64,000 nt of DNA from Sulfitobacter brevis (GCF_900112755.1 NZ_FOMW01000001.1:62001-126000), one strand, 5' to 3'; counted from the stretch's first letter, positions 53,321 to 63,222 are shown. Notes: a model not told the origin generated them from the letters alone. Program-made: numbers and translations.

Positions 53321-53900
53321 TCAGTGCCTCCGAAACGGCCAATTTCAGCCGCGGCAGCACCTCGGCTGCGAACCACGGGTTTTTCTTTAACCATCCGGTA
53401 TTGCGCCACGACGGATGAGGCAAGGCAAAGACGCCCGGCGGATGGTCGCGCCACTCCGCCACGGCCTGCGTCACACTGCGGAAATCCGGCAGGTGATACT
53501 TCATCGCATGGCCGCCGATCAGCACGGTCAGGCGCACATCCGGCAATGTGGCCAAGGCAGGGGCCCGCCACGTACGCGCGCAAATCGGGGGCGGGGGCAG
53601 GTCGCTGCCTTTGGCGTCATAGCCCGGAAAGCAAAACGCCATCGGCATCACCGCGACCTTGCTGCGGTCGTAGAACACCGCCTCGTCGAGCCCTAACCAG
53701 TCGCGCAACCGCGTGCCGGAGGCATCCCAGAACGGTTTGCCTGCCGCATGCACCCGCGCCCCCGGCGCCTGGCCTGCGAGCAATATCCGCGCCTGCGGTT
53801 CAAACCACACCACCGGGCGCGGCTGGTGCCGCGTCGCCGTTGCCGCAAACCGCGTGGCGCAGATCCGGCATTTGCTGATGTCACTTTGCACAGTAGCCAT
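53313..53900 (-). CDS. Uracil-DNA glycosylase-family protein
   Basis: 195 residues. The uracil-binding motif corresponds to LLAGQAPGARVHAAGKPFWD, and the C-terminal motif to LPHPSWRNTGWLKKNPWF, as in the COG1573 group. Cys pairs at the N-terminus (CRIC) hint at an iron-sulfur site, but only two of the four ligands are clear. The ATG at 53900 gives MATVQSDISKCRICAT; the longer frame runs into a non-coding gap. No strong ribosome site is visible. Confidence 0.85.
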   Translation of the reverse strand: MATVQSDISKCRICATRFAATATRHQPRPVVWFEPQARILLAGQAPGARVHAAGKPFWDASGTRLRDWLGLDEAVFYDRSKVAVMPMAFCFPGYDAKGSDLPPPPICARTWRAPALATLPDVRLTVLIGGHAMKYHLPDFRSVTQAVAEWRDHPPGVFALPHPSWRNTGWLKKNPWFAAEVLPRLKLAVSEALND

Positions 53901-54171
53901 GCCGCAAAGATAGGAGATCGTGGCGATAATCCAACAGCACCCTTGACGCTTGCACGGTTTCGGAACGTGCGGGCATTTTTGGCAAGACCAACGAGCGGTT
54001 TGATCGGCGCTTGCGCAAGCCGCTACCGCCCGCCCTATCCGCAAACCGCCATTGTACATTTGTTTCCAAATAAGACATATTGTCGTCAAGATCGGGCTAT
54101 AGACCGACAGCACCTTCGCACCTAACAGCAAGGGGACGAGGCTAGGCCATCAGCGCAGACCGGAGCAGCGA
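53901..54171. other. Divergent intergenic region, UDG-like / kpsT-like
   Basis: 271 bases without a gene I can support; it should hold the promoters of both flanking genes. No hairpin or repeat stands out. Confidence 0.4.
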
Positions 54172-54831
54172 ATGCTGGAATTCGAAAATGTATCCAAGTC
54201 CTTTTGGACAGGGTCCCAGCACAAGGTCATCCTTGATCGGGTCTCGTTTCGTGTGGAATTGGGACATTCTTTGGGGATTCTGGCGCCAAACGGCACTGGC
54301 AAATCGACACTGATCAACATGATGGCAGGGTTGGAAAAACCTGACGAGGGCGAAATCCGGCGCGGGTGTAAAATCTCCTTCCCGCTGGGGTTTATGGGCG
54401 GCGTGGTGTCCAAGGTCTCGGCAATGGAAAACGCGCGTTATATTGCGCGGCTCTACGGGCTTGACCCCGACTATGTCGAAAGCTTTTGCCGCTGGCTGTG
54501 CAATCTGGGCGAATATTTTGACCAGCCTTTGGGGACCTATTCTTCGGGGATGCGCTCGCGGTTTTCATTTGCGCTGATGCTGGCGCTTGATTTCGACATC
54601 TACCTGATCGACGAAGGCATGCCCGCCACAACGGATGTTGAATTCAACCGCAAAGCGGGCGACATCCTGCAAGAGCGTCTGCGCACGACAACGATCATCA
54701 TCGTCTCGCACCAGCCGCAGACACTTGAGAAATTCGCGCGGTCTGCTGCCGTCCTGATCGACGGCCAACTGCACATGTTCGACACCTTGGAAGAAGCGAA
54801 ACAGCTCTATGACTACGAAACCCAAGGCTAG
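54172..54831 (+). CDS. Capsule polysaccharide ABC transporter ATPase, KpsT-like
   Basis: 219 residues. The P-loop reads LAPNGTGKSTL, with Ala in place of the first Gly. The FPLGFMGGVVSKVSAMENARY segment and the YSSGMRSRFSF signature are typical of KpsT. Walker B is IYLIDEGMP, and the H-loop is IVSHQPQT. It energises export of a lipid-linked capsule. The KpsM permease is not in the window. The next gene, KpsE-like, overlaps its end. Confidence 0.9.
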   Translation: MLEFENVSKSFWTGSQHKVILDRVSFRVELGHSLGILAPNGTGKSTLINMMAGLEKPDEGEIRRGCKISFPLGFMGGVVSKVSAMENARYIARLYGLDPDYVESFCRWLCNLGEYFDQPLGTYSSGMRSRFSFALMLALDFDIYLIDEGMPATTDVEFNRKAGDILQERLRTTTIIIVSHQPQTLEKFARSAAVLIDGQLHMFDTLEEAKQLYDYETQG

Positions 54832-56668
54832 AAAATTCCGCATCAAGCGCAGTGCGCCGGTGCCCTACCCTTCGGCGTCTGGCGGCACTGGTGCGGCGGA
54901 GCCACGTGCGGCAACGGCGGGTGTGGCACCTGCGCGGCTGACCCCTGCACAGCGCACGGACACTGCCGCGCGACCCGCCGCACCGGAGCAGCGTGATGAT
55001 ATGCCAACGGCCCGCGCCGAGGCCGCAAGCGCCCCGCAAGCGCCCCGCGCCCCGCAGCCACCCCCAACGGCACCCGCAAAGCCACCGCGCGCCGCAGCCG
55101 AGGCTGAAATGCCCCAAGCAGCACCTGCGCAGTCCGAACCGCTGCGCGAAGGCGAAGTGTCCTCTGCGCGCGAAGTCAGCGGCGAGACCGACATTGATAC
55201 GATCCGCCGCGAAGGGCTGACCGGTCGCCAGTTGCGCATGGCGCGGCGCGTGGCCCAAAAGAACGGGCTGGCGCCGACGTCGGATTTCGATGCGGTGCGC
55301 CTGCTGCGAACCAATGGCATCGACCCGTTCCAACGCTCGAACATGTTAGAGCTTGTGGTGCCGCAAGCGGGCGGCGAAGCCCGCGATGGCGGTCCCGGCG
55401 ACGTGCTTGCAGGATTGCCCGCGCAGACCGGCGGCGCCGGGGCCCATGGCCGCGTACAACTGCCACAAACCGTTCCTGCGGGTCGCAACAAGCTGCCCTC
55501 GACCGAGCTCAGCCCCTCCGACCGCCGCCAGCGCGAGATCTCGGAAATCCAGCGCGATATCACGCGCCGTCGCCGCCGCAAGGGGGGATTGCTGCTGATC
55601 CGGCTGGCGTTTTTCGTGTTTCTGCCAGCCTTCGCGGCGGGCTATTATTTCTATAATATCGCGACCCCGATGTATGCGACCGACAGCCAGTTCATGCTGA
55701 TCCAGTCGGAAGGCGGCGGCGGGGCCTCGCCCTTCGGGAACATCCTGCCGACGCAGTTCGCCAACTCCCAAGACAGCATCGCGACCCAAGCCTACCTGCA
55801 ATCCAAAGACGCCATGCTGCGGCTGAATGATGATGAAGGTTTCAAGGACCACTTCTCAAGCGAAGAGATCGATCCGATCCAGCGCCTGACCGATGATCCG
55901 ACTAATGAAGAGGCCTATAAGGTCTATAAAAAGAACGTTAAAATCGGCTATGATCCGACAGAAGGCGTGATCCGCATGGAGGTGATCGCCGCCGATCCGA
56001 AACTGTCGGAGGAATTCTCCCGCTCGCTGCTGACCTATGCCGAGGAACGGGTGAACAACCTGTCCAAGCAAAAGCGCGAAGACGGTATGCGTGACGCCGC
56101 GGGTGCCTATGAGACAGCGCAGACCAAGCGACGGGACTCGCAAGAGCGGCTGATCCGCATGCAGGTCGACAATGGTATCGACCCCGAGGCGCAGATCATC
56201 GCGCTGCGCAGCCAGATCACCACATACGAAGGATTGCTGATCGAGAAAGAGCTCGAACTGGCAGCTCTGCTCGACAACATCCGCCCCAATAAGGCCAAGG
56301 TCGATGGGGCAAGCGGCGATGTGCGGCGGCTCAAGGTGCAGCTGGACAAGCTCAACGACAAGCTCAACTCTGCCACGCAGGGCGAAAACTCGCTGGCGCA
56401 ACGCGCGGTAGAGATGCAGTTGGCGCAGGCCGATCTGGCCGCCGCCGATATGGTGCTCCAATCAGCGCAGACCGCGATGGACCAAGCCCGCACCGAGGCC
56501 AGCCGTCAGGTCCGCTATCTGACTGTCGCGGTAGAACCCGTCGCTCCGCAAGAACCCACCTATCCGCGAAAGTTTGAGAACACGATCTTGGCTTTCCTCG
56601 TCTTTGCAGGCATCTACCTCATGCTGTCGCTCACCGCGTCGATCCTAAGGGAACAGGTAACCTCATGA
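54809..56668 (+). CDS. Capsule export inner-membrane protein, KpsE-like, with long Pro/Ala-rich N-terminus
   Basis: 619 residues. The first 230 or so residues are Pro/Ala/Arg-rich and low in order, with a conserved patch near residue 155 (DFDAVRLLRTNGIDPFQR). Membrane segments are near residues 259-280 and 590-612, enclosing a periplasmic Wzz-like coiled coil (KRREDG, RLIRMQVDNGIDPEAQI). Such proteins couple the ABC transporter to the outer-membrane exit. The long N-terminal extension is unlike E. coli KpsE and may interact with the ATPase. The start overlaps the kpsT-like stop. Confidence 0.85.
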   Translation: MTTKPKARKFRIKRSAPVPYPSASGGTGAAEPRAATAGVAPARLTPAQRTDTAARPAAPEQRDDMPTARAEAASAPQAPRAPQPPPTAPAKPPRAAAEAEMPQAAPAQSEPLREGEVSSAREVSGETDIDTIRREGLTGRQLRMARRVAQKNGLAPTSDFDAVRLLRTNGIDPFQRSNMLELVVPQAGGEARDGGPGDVLAGLPAQTGGAGAHGRVQLPQTVPAGRNKLPSTELSPSDRRQREISEIQRDITRRRRRKGGLLLIRLAFFVFLPAFAAGYYFYNIATPMYATDSQFMLIQSEGGGGASPFGNILPTQFANSQDSIATQAYLQSKDAMLRLNDDEGFKDHFSSEEIDPIQRLTDDPTNEEAYKVYKKNVKIGYDPTEGVIRMEVIAADPKLSEEFSRSLLTYAEERVNNLSKQKREDGMRDAAGAYETAQTKRRDSQERLIRMQVDNGIDPEAQIIALRSQITTYEGLLIEKELELAALLDNIRPNKAKVDGASGDVRRLKVQLDKLNDKLNSATQGENSLAQRAVEMQLAQADLAAADMVLQSAQTAMDQARTEASRQVRYLTVAVEPVAPQEPTYPRKFENTILAFLVFAGIYLMLSLTASILREQVTS

Positions 56669-57498
56669 TCCAAGTCACCATCGGCGATGTTGTCATCGGC
56701 AACGATCGCCCGCTCACCATCATCGCAGGCCCCTGCCAGTTGGAAAGCGCCGATCACGCGCAGATGATTGCCGGCAAAATGCAGGAAGCCTGCAAGGCTG
56801 TTGGCGCACAGTTCGTCTTTAAAGGCAGCTACGACAAGGCCAACCGCACCTCGCTTAAGGGCAAGCGCGGCTTGGGCATCGACAAAGGTTTGCAGGTTTT
56901 GCAATCGGTCGGAAAGTCGCTGGGCGTCCCGGTTTTGACGGATGTGCATACCGAAGAACAATGCGCCATCGTGGCCGAAGCCGTGGATATTCTTCAAATC
57001 CCCGCATTTCTGTGCCGCCAGACCGATATGCTGCTCGCTGCGGGCAATACCGGCAAAGTCGTCAATGTGAAGAAGGGCCAATGGCTCGCCCCTTGGGAGA
57101 TGGGCAATATCGTTGATAAGATCGAAAGCACGGGCAACAAACGTATCCTGCTGACCGAACGCGGCACCTCATTCGGCTATAACACGCTGGTGGCAGATAT
57201 GCGCAGCCTGCCGCAGATGGCGCAGACCGGATACCCCGTGGTGATGGATGCGACCCATTCGGTTGCCCAGCCCGGCGGCTTGGGCGGATCGTCCGGCGGC
57301 CAGCGCGAATTTGCCCCCGTCATGGCGCGTGCGGCAGCAGCAATCGGCGTTGGCGCAATCTTTATGGAAACCCATGAAGACCCTGATACGGCCCCCAGCG
57401 ACGGGCCGAATATGATCTATCTCGATCAGATGCCTGCGCTGATCAAGACGCTGATGGCCTTTGACACGCTAGCCAAAGCCAATCCCTTAACGTTCTAA
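56665..57498 (+). CDS. kdsA: 3-deoxy-8-phosphooctulonate synthase
   Basis: 277 residues, KDO-8-phosphate synthase, condensing arabinose-5-phosphate with PEP. LTIIAGPCQLESADHAQ, FKGSYDKANRTS, LTDVH and CRQTDMLLAAG are family motifs. The Cys in IAGPCQLES is the metal ligand position of metal-dependent enzymes, and MDATHSVAQPGG gives further ligands. Four-base overlap with the KpsE-like gene suggests it supplies Kdo for the capsule or lipid anchor. Confidence 0.97.
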   Translation: MIQVTIGDVVIGNDRPLTIIAGPCQLESADHAQMIAGKMQEACKAVGAQFVFKGSYDKANRTSLKGKRGLGIDKGLQVLQSVGKSLGVPVLTDVHTEEQCAIVAEAVDILQIPAFLCRQTDMLLAAGNTGKVVNVKKGQWLAPWEMGNIVDKIESTGNKRILLTERGTSFGYNTLVADMRSLPQMAQTGYPVVMDATHSVAQPGGLGGSSGGQREFAPVMARAAAAIGVGAIFMETHEDPDTAPSDGPNMIYLDQMPALIKTLMAFDTLAKANPLTF

Positions 57499-57524
57499 CC
57501 TATTTTATTTGCGAGATTATTAAC

Positions 57525-59021
57525 GTGACCAAACCGGCCCCTACTGTGACCCAGAATACCTGGGAATTTTTACGTGATGCGATGATCACACCCACAGGTT
57601 TCCGCGAATATGACGCGCGTTGGAAATATCCCGACGACATCAACCTGCCGGGCATAACGGCGCTTGGGCTTGGCCTTGGCACGCAGATGCACCGTCGCGG
57701 GATCGAGCCGGTGATTGCCGTGGGCAACGACTATCGCGACTATTCCCTCTCGATCAAAAACGCGCTGATGTTGGGGTTGATGCAGGCCGGTATCCACGTC
57801 AAGGACATCGGCCCTGCCCTCTCCCCGATGGCCTATTTCGCCCAGTTCCATCTGGATGCCCCAGCGGTGGCGATGGTCACAGCGAGCCACAATCCCAACG
57901 GTTGGACCGGCGTAAAGATGGGCTTTGAGCGTCCGCTGACCCACGGCCCGGACGAGATGAACGAGCTGCGCGATATTGTGCTGAACGGCCAAGGCGAGCG
58001 CCGCGAGGGTGGCAAATACGAATTTGTCGAAGGCGTGCGCGAGGCTTATCTTGATGATCTGGTCGGCGATTTCCGCATGACCCGCCCGCTCAAGGTGGTT
58101 TGCGCCACCGGCAACGGCACCGCGTCGGCTTTTGCGCCGGAGTTGTTTAAGCGGCTCGGCGTCGAAGTCGTCGATAGCCACAACAGGCTCGACTATACCT
58201 TCCCGCATTACAATCCGAACCCCGAAGCGATGGAGATGCTGCACGACATGTCGGCCTCGGTCACAGCTTCGGGCGCGGATTTCGCGCTCGGGTTTGATGG
58301 CGATGGCGACCGTTGCGGCGTGGTCGATGACGAGGGCGAAGAGATTTTCGCCGATAAAGTTGGCGTTATCATGGCCCGCGATCTGGCGAAGATTTATCCT
58401 GGCTGCACCATTGTGGCGGATGTGAAATCCACTGGGCTATATGCCTCGGACCCCGAACTACAGAAATACGGGATCAAAGCCGACTATTGGAAGACCGGCC
58501 ATAGCCACATGAAGCGCCGCGTTAAAGAGTTGGGCGCGCTGGCGGGCTTTGAGAAATCCGGCCATTATTTCCTCGCTGAGCCCATCGGTCGCGGCTATGA
58601 CTGCGGCATGCGTGTCGCGGTCGAGATTTGCAAACTGATGGACCGCAATCCTGACATGAGCATGTCGGACCTGCGCCGCGCCCTGCCCCAGACATGGGCG
58701 ACGCCGACGATGTCCCCCTATGCCTCGGATACCGAAAAATATGACATTCTTGCACGGCTGGTGGATAAACTCGTCGCCAAGGCCGATGCGGGTGAGCAGA
58801 TCGGGGGGCGGGCCATCAAGGAAGTCGTCACCGTCAACGGTGCGCGGGTCATTCTGGACAATGGCGGCTGGGGTCTGGTGCGGGCATCGTCCAACACGCC
58901 CAACCTCGTGGTCGTCTGCGAAAGCCCTGAGTCCGAGGCCGAGATGCGGGCAATTTTCGCTGATATCGATGCAGTGATCCGCACCGAAAGTGCCGTCGGC
59001 GATTACGACCAAACGATCTGA
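57525..59021 (+). CDS. Phosphomannomutase/phosphoglucomutase
   Basis: 498 residues, GTG start. The catalytic Ser is in TASHNPNGWTGVKMG, and the metal-binding loop is FDGDGDRCGVVDD. Sugar-specificity loop reads EKSGHYF, as in the alpha-D-phosphohexomutase family. It could supply sugar 1-phosphates for capsule or glucan synthesis. Placed 26 bases after kdsA on the same strand. An intrinsic terminator follows. Confidence 0.9.
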   Translation: MTKPAPTVTQNTWEFLRDAMITPTGFREYDARWKYPDDINLPGITALGLGLGTQMHRRGIEPVIAVGNDYRDYSLSIKNALMLGLMQAGIHVKDIGPALSPMAYFAQFHLDAPAVAMVTASHNPNGWTGVKMGFERPLTHGPDEMNELRDIVLNGQGERREGGKYEFVEGVREAYLDDLVGDFRMTRPLKVVCATGNGTASAFAPELFKRLGVEVVDSHNRLDYTFPHYNPNPEAMEMLHDMSASVTASGADFALGFDGDGDRCGVVDDEGEEIFADKVGVIMARDLAKIYPGCTIVADVKSTGLYASDPELQKYGIKADYWKTGHSHMKRRVKELGALAGFEKSGHYFLAEPIGRGYDCGMRVAVEICKLMDRNPDMSMSDLRRALPQTWATPTMSPYASDTEKYDILARLVDKLVAKADAGEQIGGRAIKEVVTVNGARVILDNGGWGLVRASSNTPNLVVVCESPESEAEMRAIFADIDAVIRTESAVGDYDQTI

Positions 59022-59046
59022 GTCTAAACGAACGATTTTTTCATTG

Positions 59047-59082
59047 GGCGGCGCGTTGGGCTCCAACGTGCCGCCATTTTCT
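59047..59082 (+). terminator. Terminator after the phosphohexomutase gene
   Basis: A 13-bp stem GGCGGCGCGTTGG / CCAACGTGCCGCC with one G-T pair and a 3-base loop, followed by ATTTTCT. Lies 25 bases past the stop at 59021 and just before the convergent PAP2 gene. Confidence 0.85.
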
Positions 59083-59090
59083 GTCTAAGA

Positions 59091-59810
59091 TCAGCCTTCG
59101 CCGCGTTTATCCGGCTCAATCTGGCCGCGCCGCGCCATCGCCCGCGCCAGCAGACCAACCCCCAGCGCCCAAGCCGCGCCAAGGGTCCAACCTGCCAGCA
59201 CGTCCGACGGCCAATGCACTCCCAAGTAAACGCGACTGATGCCCACCAAGATGGTTAACAACGCGGCACCAGCGATGAAAAACCCGCGAATATGTGGCCG
59301 CGTCTCGGCCCGCGCCAGCATCACTGCGAGGGTCAGATAGGTCACAGCGGCCATCATCGAATGCCCAGAGGGGAATGACGCTGTCGCCACCTCAACCCCA
59401 TGCGGGACCAGATCGGGGCGCGGGCGCGAAAAGCTGAACTTCATCAGATAGGACAGGCCCTGCCCGCCCAAAATCGCAACGCCCAGCAACACAGCCGAGG
59501 CACGCTGACGCCGCAGCACCAGAAAAACCAGCACCAGCACCGTGATCAGTGTGAGGACCGTGACGCCACCCAAAGCGGTCAGATCGCGCATCGCAATCTC
59601 GACCTGTTTGCCGCCTATCGGGTTTGACATGTCACCCGGCGTGCGCAGCGCCGTCAGCACCGCCTCGTCAAAATCGCGCAGGTCGCCATCGACCATCTCG
59701 GTGGCAAGCGCCACAAAGGCCCAAATGGCTGCCGCAATAAACAGCAAGATCACAAGTGTTGCGGTTTCTGCCTTGCGAAACATCGCAGAGACAGCCTGAG
59801 GCATGGACAT
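59091..59810 (-). CDS. PAP2-family phosphatase
   Basis: 239 residues, about six membrane helices. The three phosphatase motifs are present: KFSFSRPRP, SFPSGHSMM and SRVYLGVHWPSDVLAG. Membrane enzyme acting on lipid phosphates or undecaprenyl pyrophosphate. No lipid gene is adjacent except the downstream-strand histidine kinase. Confidence 0.92.
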   Translation of the reverse strand: MSMPQAVSAMFRKAETATLVILLFIAAAIWAFVALATEMVDGDLRDFDEAVLTALRTPGDMSNPIGGKQVEIAMRDLTALGGVTVLTLITVLVLVFLVLRRQRASAVLLGVAILGGQGLSYLMKFSFSRPRPDLVPHGVEVATASFPSGHSMMAAVTYLTLAVMLARAETRPHIRGFFIAGAALLTILVGISRVYLGVHWPSDVLAGWTLGAAWALGVGLLARAMARRGQIEPDKRGEG

Positions 59811-59924
59811 GGGGCGCTCCTGTTAATCGGTCAGCGCACAAACTGGGCCGACTTGGCGCGGCGACAAGGCCTGCGTACCGTCCGCATCCCTTTCAAGGTG
59901 GCCAACAGTCGTAGGAGGCGGCCG

Positions 59925-62477
59925 TTATTTCCCTTTCTTGGCACCTGCCAGTGCGGTGGCGATCGCCTTAAGAATGTCGTGGCGCTGGACCGGTTTCATC
60001 AGGCGGATATCCTCGGGCCGCAGGCCATTGCCGTGCACCGTCGCCTCGCGGGCATAACCCGACATAAACACCACCGGCAGATCGGGGTTCAACGCCCGAA
60101 GCGCCTTGGCAAGATCGGTGCCCATCAACCCCCCCGGCATCACGATATCGGTGAGTAGCAAATCAAAATCAGGGTCGCGGTGAAACAGCTCTAGGGCTTC
60201 GTCGCCCGAAGGCGCGGTGGCGATCTGGTATCCGGCCGCCTCCAGAATTTTGGTCAGAACCTGCAGCACACTGTCCTGATCTTCGGCGATCAGAATACGG
60301 GCTGTTTCGACTACTGAAGCGCTCTGGGTTGCAAGCGGCGTGGCCCGCATCTCGACGCTTTCGATGGCTTTGAAGTAAAGCTTGAAGGTCGTGCCGACGC
60401 CCGGCTCGGAGTACACCTGCACCGTGCCGCCCGACTGGCGCATAAATCCCTGGACCATCGACAAGCCCAGCCCGGACCCCTTGCCCGGCCCTTTGGTGGT
60501 GTAGAACGGCTCAAAAATCTCGGCGACGGTTTCGGGATCAATGCCGTGGCCTGTGTCGGTGACCGCGAGCATCACATAGCGCCCCGGCCGCAGCTCAACC
60601 TGACGCGAATCCGTATAGGCCTCGTCAATCCTGATATTGGCGGTTTCAATTGTTAACCTGCCGCCAGCGGCCATGGCGTCGCGCCCGTTAAGCATGAGGT
60701 TCAACAATGCGCTCTCGGTGGAACTGGGGTCGGCCTCGATCTGCCATAGCCCCGCGAGCAACGAGGTTTCGACGTGGACGTTTGCCGGAATGGTCCGTGT
60801 CATCCAGTTTTTAGCGTTGCCGATCAGCTTGTTCAGGTCGATTACGCGCGGTTCCAGCCGCGCCTTGCGGGCAAATGCCAGCATATTGCGGGTCAGGTCG
60901 GCCCCGCGCAGCGTGGCGGCGATGCCCTCATCGATCAGCTCGCGATGGGCCGTGTCGGGCAGCACCTCGCGCAGCAGCTCAAGGTTGCCCATGATCACCG
61001 CAAGCAAATTGTTGAAATCATGCGCCACGCCTCCGGTCAGTTGGCCGATGCTTTCCATCTTCTGCGCCTGACTGGAGACCTGAATTTCCGTTGCGAGCCG
61101 CGCTTGGGCTTCGACTTCGGCGGAGACATCAAGAAAGATACTGTCGATCTGAATGATGCCACTTTCAAAGCGCGTCGCACTGGCATGCACTTGCAGCCAT
61201 TTCTTATCTCCCTTCGCGGTCGTAATCTGAAACCGGCGCGAGAAGGGTTGGAGGGTCTTTGCCGCATCGCGCAGCGCGGCCATCATATACGGCCAGTCTT
61301 TCGGGTCGTGCAGGCTTCGGTAAAGGTCGGGGTCGGCCATAAAGGCTTCGCGCGGGTGGCCGAAGACCGTCTCGCAAAAGGCGTTGATATAGGTGACCCG
61401 AAATTCCCCGTCAGGCGTCATTTGAATGCTGTGCAGAACGCCCGGCAGGTTATCGGTAATCGTGGCGAGGCGAGCTTCGGCGAGATTGCGTTTGCGCGCC
61501 ATCTCCACATCGACGGTCACATCCTGATAGGCAGCAATGACCTGTTGTACTGTGCCGTTGGGCTCGGCTTCACCGGCCCAGTAAGCGCTAATATGCCTTA
61601 TTTCACCGGTGCGGCGTCTTATCCGAAAGGCGACAGCTTCGCTGGGCGGATTGCCTTTCCAGACCTGTACCAAAACATCCTCAAGCACAGATAGATCCTC
61701 TGGATGGATCATCTTGCGAAATTCGTTTTGCGCTATTCTGGTTTGGGTCGTGGGAATGCCGAATATCCGGTACATGCCTTCATCGAAATGCACCCATTGG
61801 CTGCCCGCACTTCGTTTGAAGATGCCGATGTTTGCTGCCCTGACCGCAAGTTTCAGCCGGTCTGCATTGATCTCTGACTGGCGCTCGGTCTCAGAGAGAT
61901 TGTCGGCGAAATTGACCATCAACCCTGTGACAATGATCGACAAGGTTCCCGACATTGCCAGCGCCAAGGCGACACCCCAGAACAACGCCGGCATATTTTC
62001 AGACCCGCTCCACTTGGCAAACGGCAGCGCCGAGGTTTGCAAAACCATGGCACCCATCGCTAAGACGAACATAGCGAGCCCAGAAATTGCGGGGTTTTCT
62101 CGCGCGGGTATGAACCTGCCGACCAGCGCCCCGAAAGCCGTGAGCGCCACGACAAAGCCCGATCCCAACAGGGCGTTCGGTCCGCCGATTTCAAGCCGGA
62201 TTAGCACACCAATCACCGATGCGACTGCCGCACCGACAGGCCCGCCGAGGTAGCCTGCAAAGATCAAAGGCCCGTCTTTTACTGCCAAAGGTGCCAGTAA
62301 ATCGTTACTGCGATAGGCATCAGCCGCGATGAATGTAACGATAATCCCCATGAGAAGACCGATCAGAGCCTGCCGCAAAAGAGGCTTTTCAGTCAGAAAC
62401 TTACTAGAATTTACGCCAAAAATGCCAATGCCCACAAAGACCAGAAACACTGCGTTCTTTATGAGAAATATAACCAT
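59925..62477 (-). CDS. Hybrid sensor histidine kinase, membrane-anchored, with PAS domains and receiver
   Basis: 850 residues. Five or six N-terminal membrane helices resemble the 5TM sensor type (LLMGIIVTFIAADAYRSNDL). Two PAS domains follow (about 210-460), then the HisKA segment GGVAHDFNNLLAVIMGNLEL with the phospho-His, the ATPase domain (DTGHGIDPETVAEIFEPFYT; GKGSGLGLSMV) and a C-terminal receiver with its Asp in DLLLTDIVMPGG. The ATG at 62477 is used; a TTG 27 bases upstream is an alternative. No adjacent response regulator, so its target is unknown. Confidence 0.93.
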   Translation of the reverse strand: MVIFLIKNAVFLVFVGIGIFGVNSSKFLTEKPLLRQALIGLLMGIIVTFIAADAYRSNDLLAPLAVKDGPLIFAGYLGGPVGAAVASVIGVLIRLEIGGPNALLGSGFVVALTAFGALVGRFIPARENPAISGLAMFVLAMGAMVLQTSALPFAKWSGSENMPALFWGVALALAMSGTLSIIVTGLMVNFADNLSETERQSEINADRLKLAVRAANIGIFKRSAGSQWVHFDEGMYRIFGIPTTQTRIAQNEFRKMIHPEDLSVLEDVLVQVWKGNPPSEAVAFRIRRRTGEIRHISAYWAGEAEPNGTVQQVIAAYQDVTVDVEMARKRNLAEARLATITDNLPGVLHSIQMTPDGEFRVTYINAFCETVFGHPREAFMADPDLYRSLHDPKDWPYMMAALRDAAKTLQPFSRRFQITTAKGDKKWLQVHASATRFESGIIQIDSIFLDVSAEVEAQARLATEIQVSSQAQKMESIGQLTGGVAHDFNNLLAVIMGNLELLREVLPDTAHRELIDEGIAATLRGADLTRNMLAFARKARLEPRVIDLNKLIGNAKNWMTRTIPANVHVETSLLAGLWQIEADPSSTESALLNLMLNGRDAMAAGGRLTIETANIRIDEAYTDSRQVELRPGRYVMLAVTDTGHGIDPETVAEIFEPFYTTKGPGKGSGLGLSMVQGFMRQSGGTVQVYSEPGVGTTFKLYFKAIESVEMRATPLATQSASVVETARILIAEDQDSVLQVLTKILEAAGYQIATAPSGDEALELFHRDPDFDLLLTDIVMPGGLMGTDLAKALRALNPDLPVVFMSGYAREATVHGNGLRPEDIRLMKPVQRHDILKAIATALAGAKKGK

Positions 62478-62713
62478 AGGGGTGTGCCTTGGGATCAAAC
62501 GCAATTTTGACGATACTAGGCGATAGGACCGCTGTTTCCCAGAAAATAGGCATTAGAATGCAAATAAACCTAAAGTTGAACGTTTTTCGGGCGCGTATCT
62601 CAAATGGAGAATTGCGGACCGTACCCGTCCTCGCTGCCACGGCGGCTGTATCGGCAACAGCGCCCTGCAAGAGCATCTGCTTCACTGCGTTCGGTTGCTT
62701 TCTGTATTGAATG

Positions 62714-62728
62714 TTTCAATTTATGAAA
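62714..62728. promoter_or_regulatory. Candidate MarR operator
   Basis: TTTCA, five bases, TGAAA at 62714-62728, in the divergent gap between the histidine kinase and the MarR gene. It lies 39 bases before the MarR start and has the size of a MarR-family operator. Confidence 0.4.
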
Positions 62729-62766
62729 TATACAGCACGGCAACCTTTTCCGAACGTGAGCCTAGT

Positions 62767-63222
62767 ATGAACGATTCTGAAAATATCGATTCCCTGCACG
62801 GCGAAATGACCCTCAGCATCGTGCTGCTCTATTGGTCGCTGCATGACCGTCTGGATTGTGTCAGCCCGCATCTGAGCAAACAGGAGCGCCTGTTTCTGAT
62901 CCGGCTGGCGAGCCCGTTGCGCATGGGGAATCTTGCCAAAATCATGCAGGCCCTGCCGTCGACCCTGACGACGCTGGCTGACGGGCTGGAAGCGCAGGGC
63001 CTCGTGCAGCGCCAGCGCGACCCTGATGACCGGCGGGCCTGGCTGCTGGAGCTGACGCAAACCGGCCATGCTGCACGGCGCGAATTGCTTGAAAGCGCGG
63101 GTTTGGCCCTGCGTGAGGCGACCGGTCTGCCCGATGCCGATCTTGAGACATTTTCCGCGCTTCTTTTCCGGATCCGCGACCACATCCTTGCCCAAGGCTT
63201 ACCCAAAGGAATGCCGTTTTGA
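62767..63222 (+). CDS. MarR-family transcriptional regulator
   Basis: 151 residues. The winged helix shows GNLAKIMQALPSTLTTLADGLEAQ, then LVQRQRDPDDRRAWLLELTQTG (the wing). Its end overlaps the efflux adaptor gene start (TTGA), so it likely controls that efflux operon. The ATG at 62767 (MNDSENID) is used in preference to an upstream in-frame extension. Confidence 0.9.
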   Translation: MNDSENIDSLHGEMTLSIVLLYWSLHDRLDCVSPHLSKQERLFLIRLASPLRMGNLAKIMQALPSTLTTLADGLEAQGLVQRQRDPDDRRAWLLELTQTGHAARRELLESAGLALREATGLPDADLETFSALLFRIRDHILAQGLPKGMPF

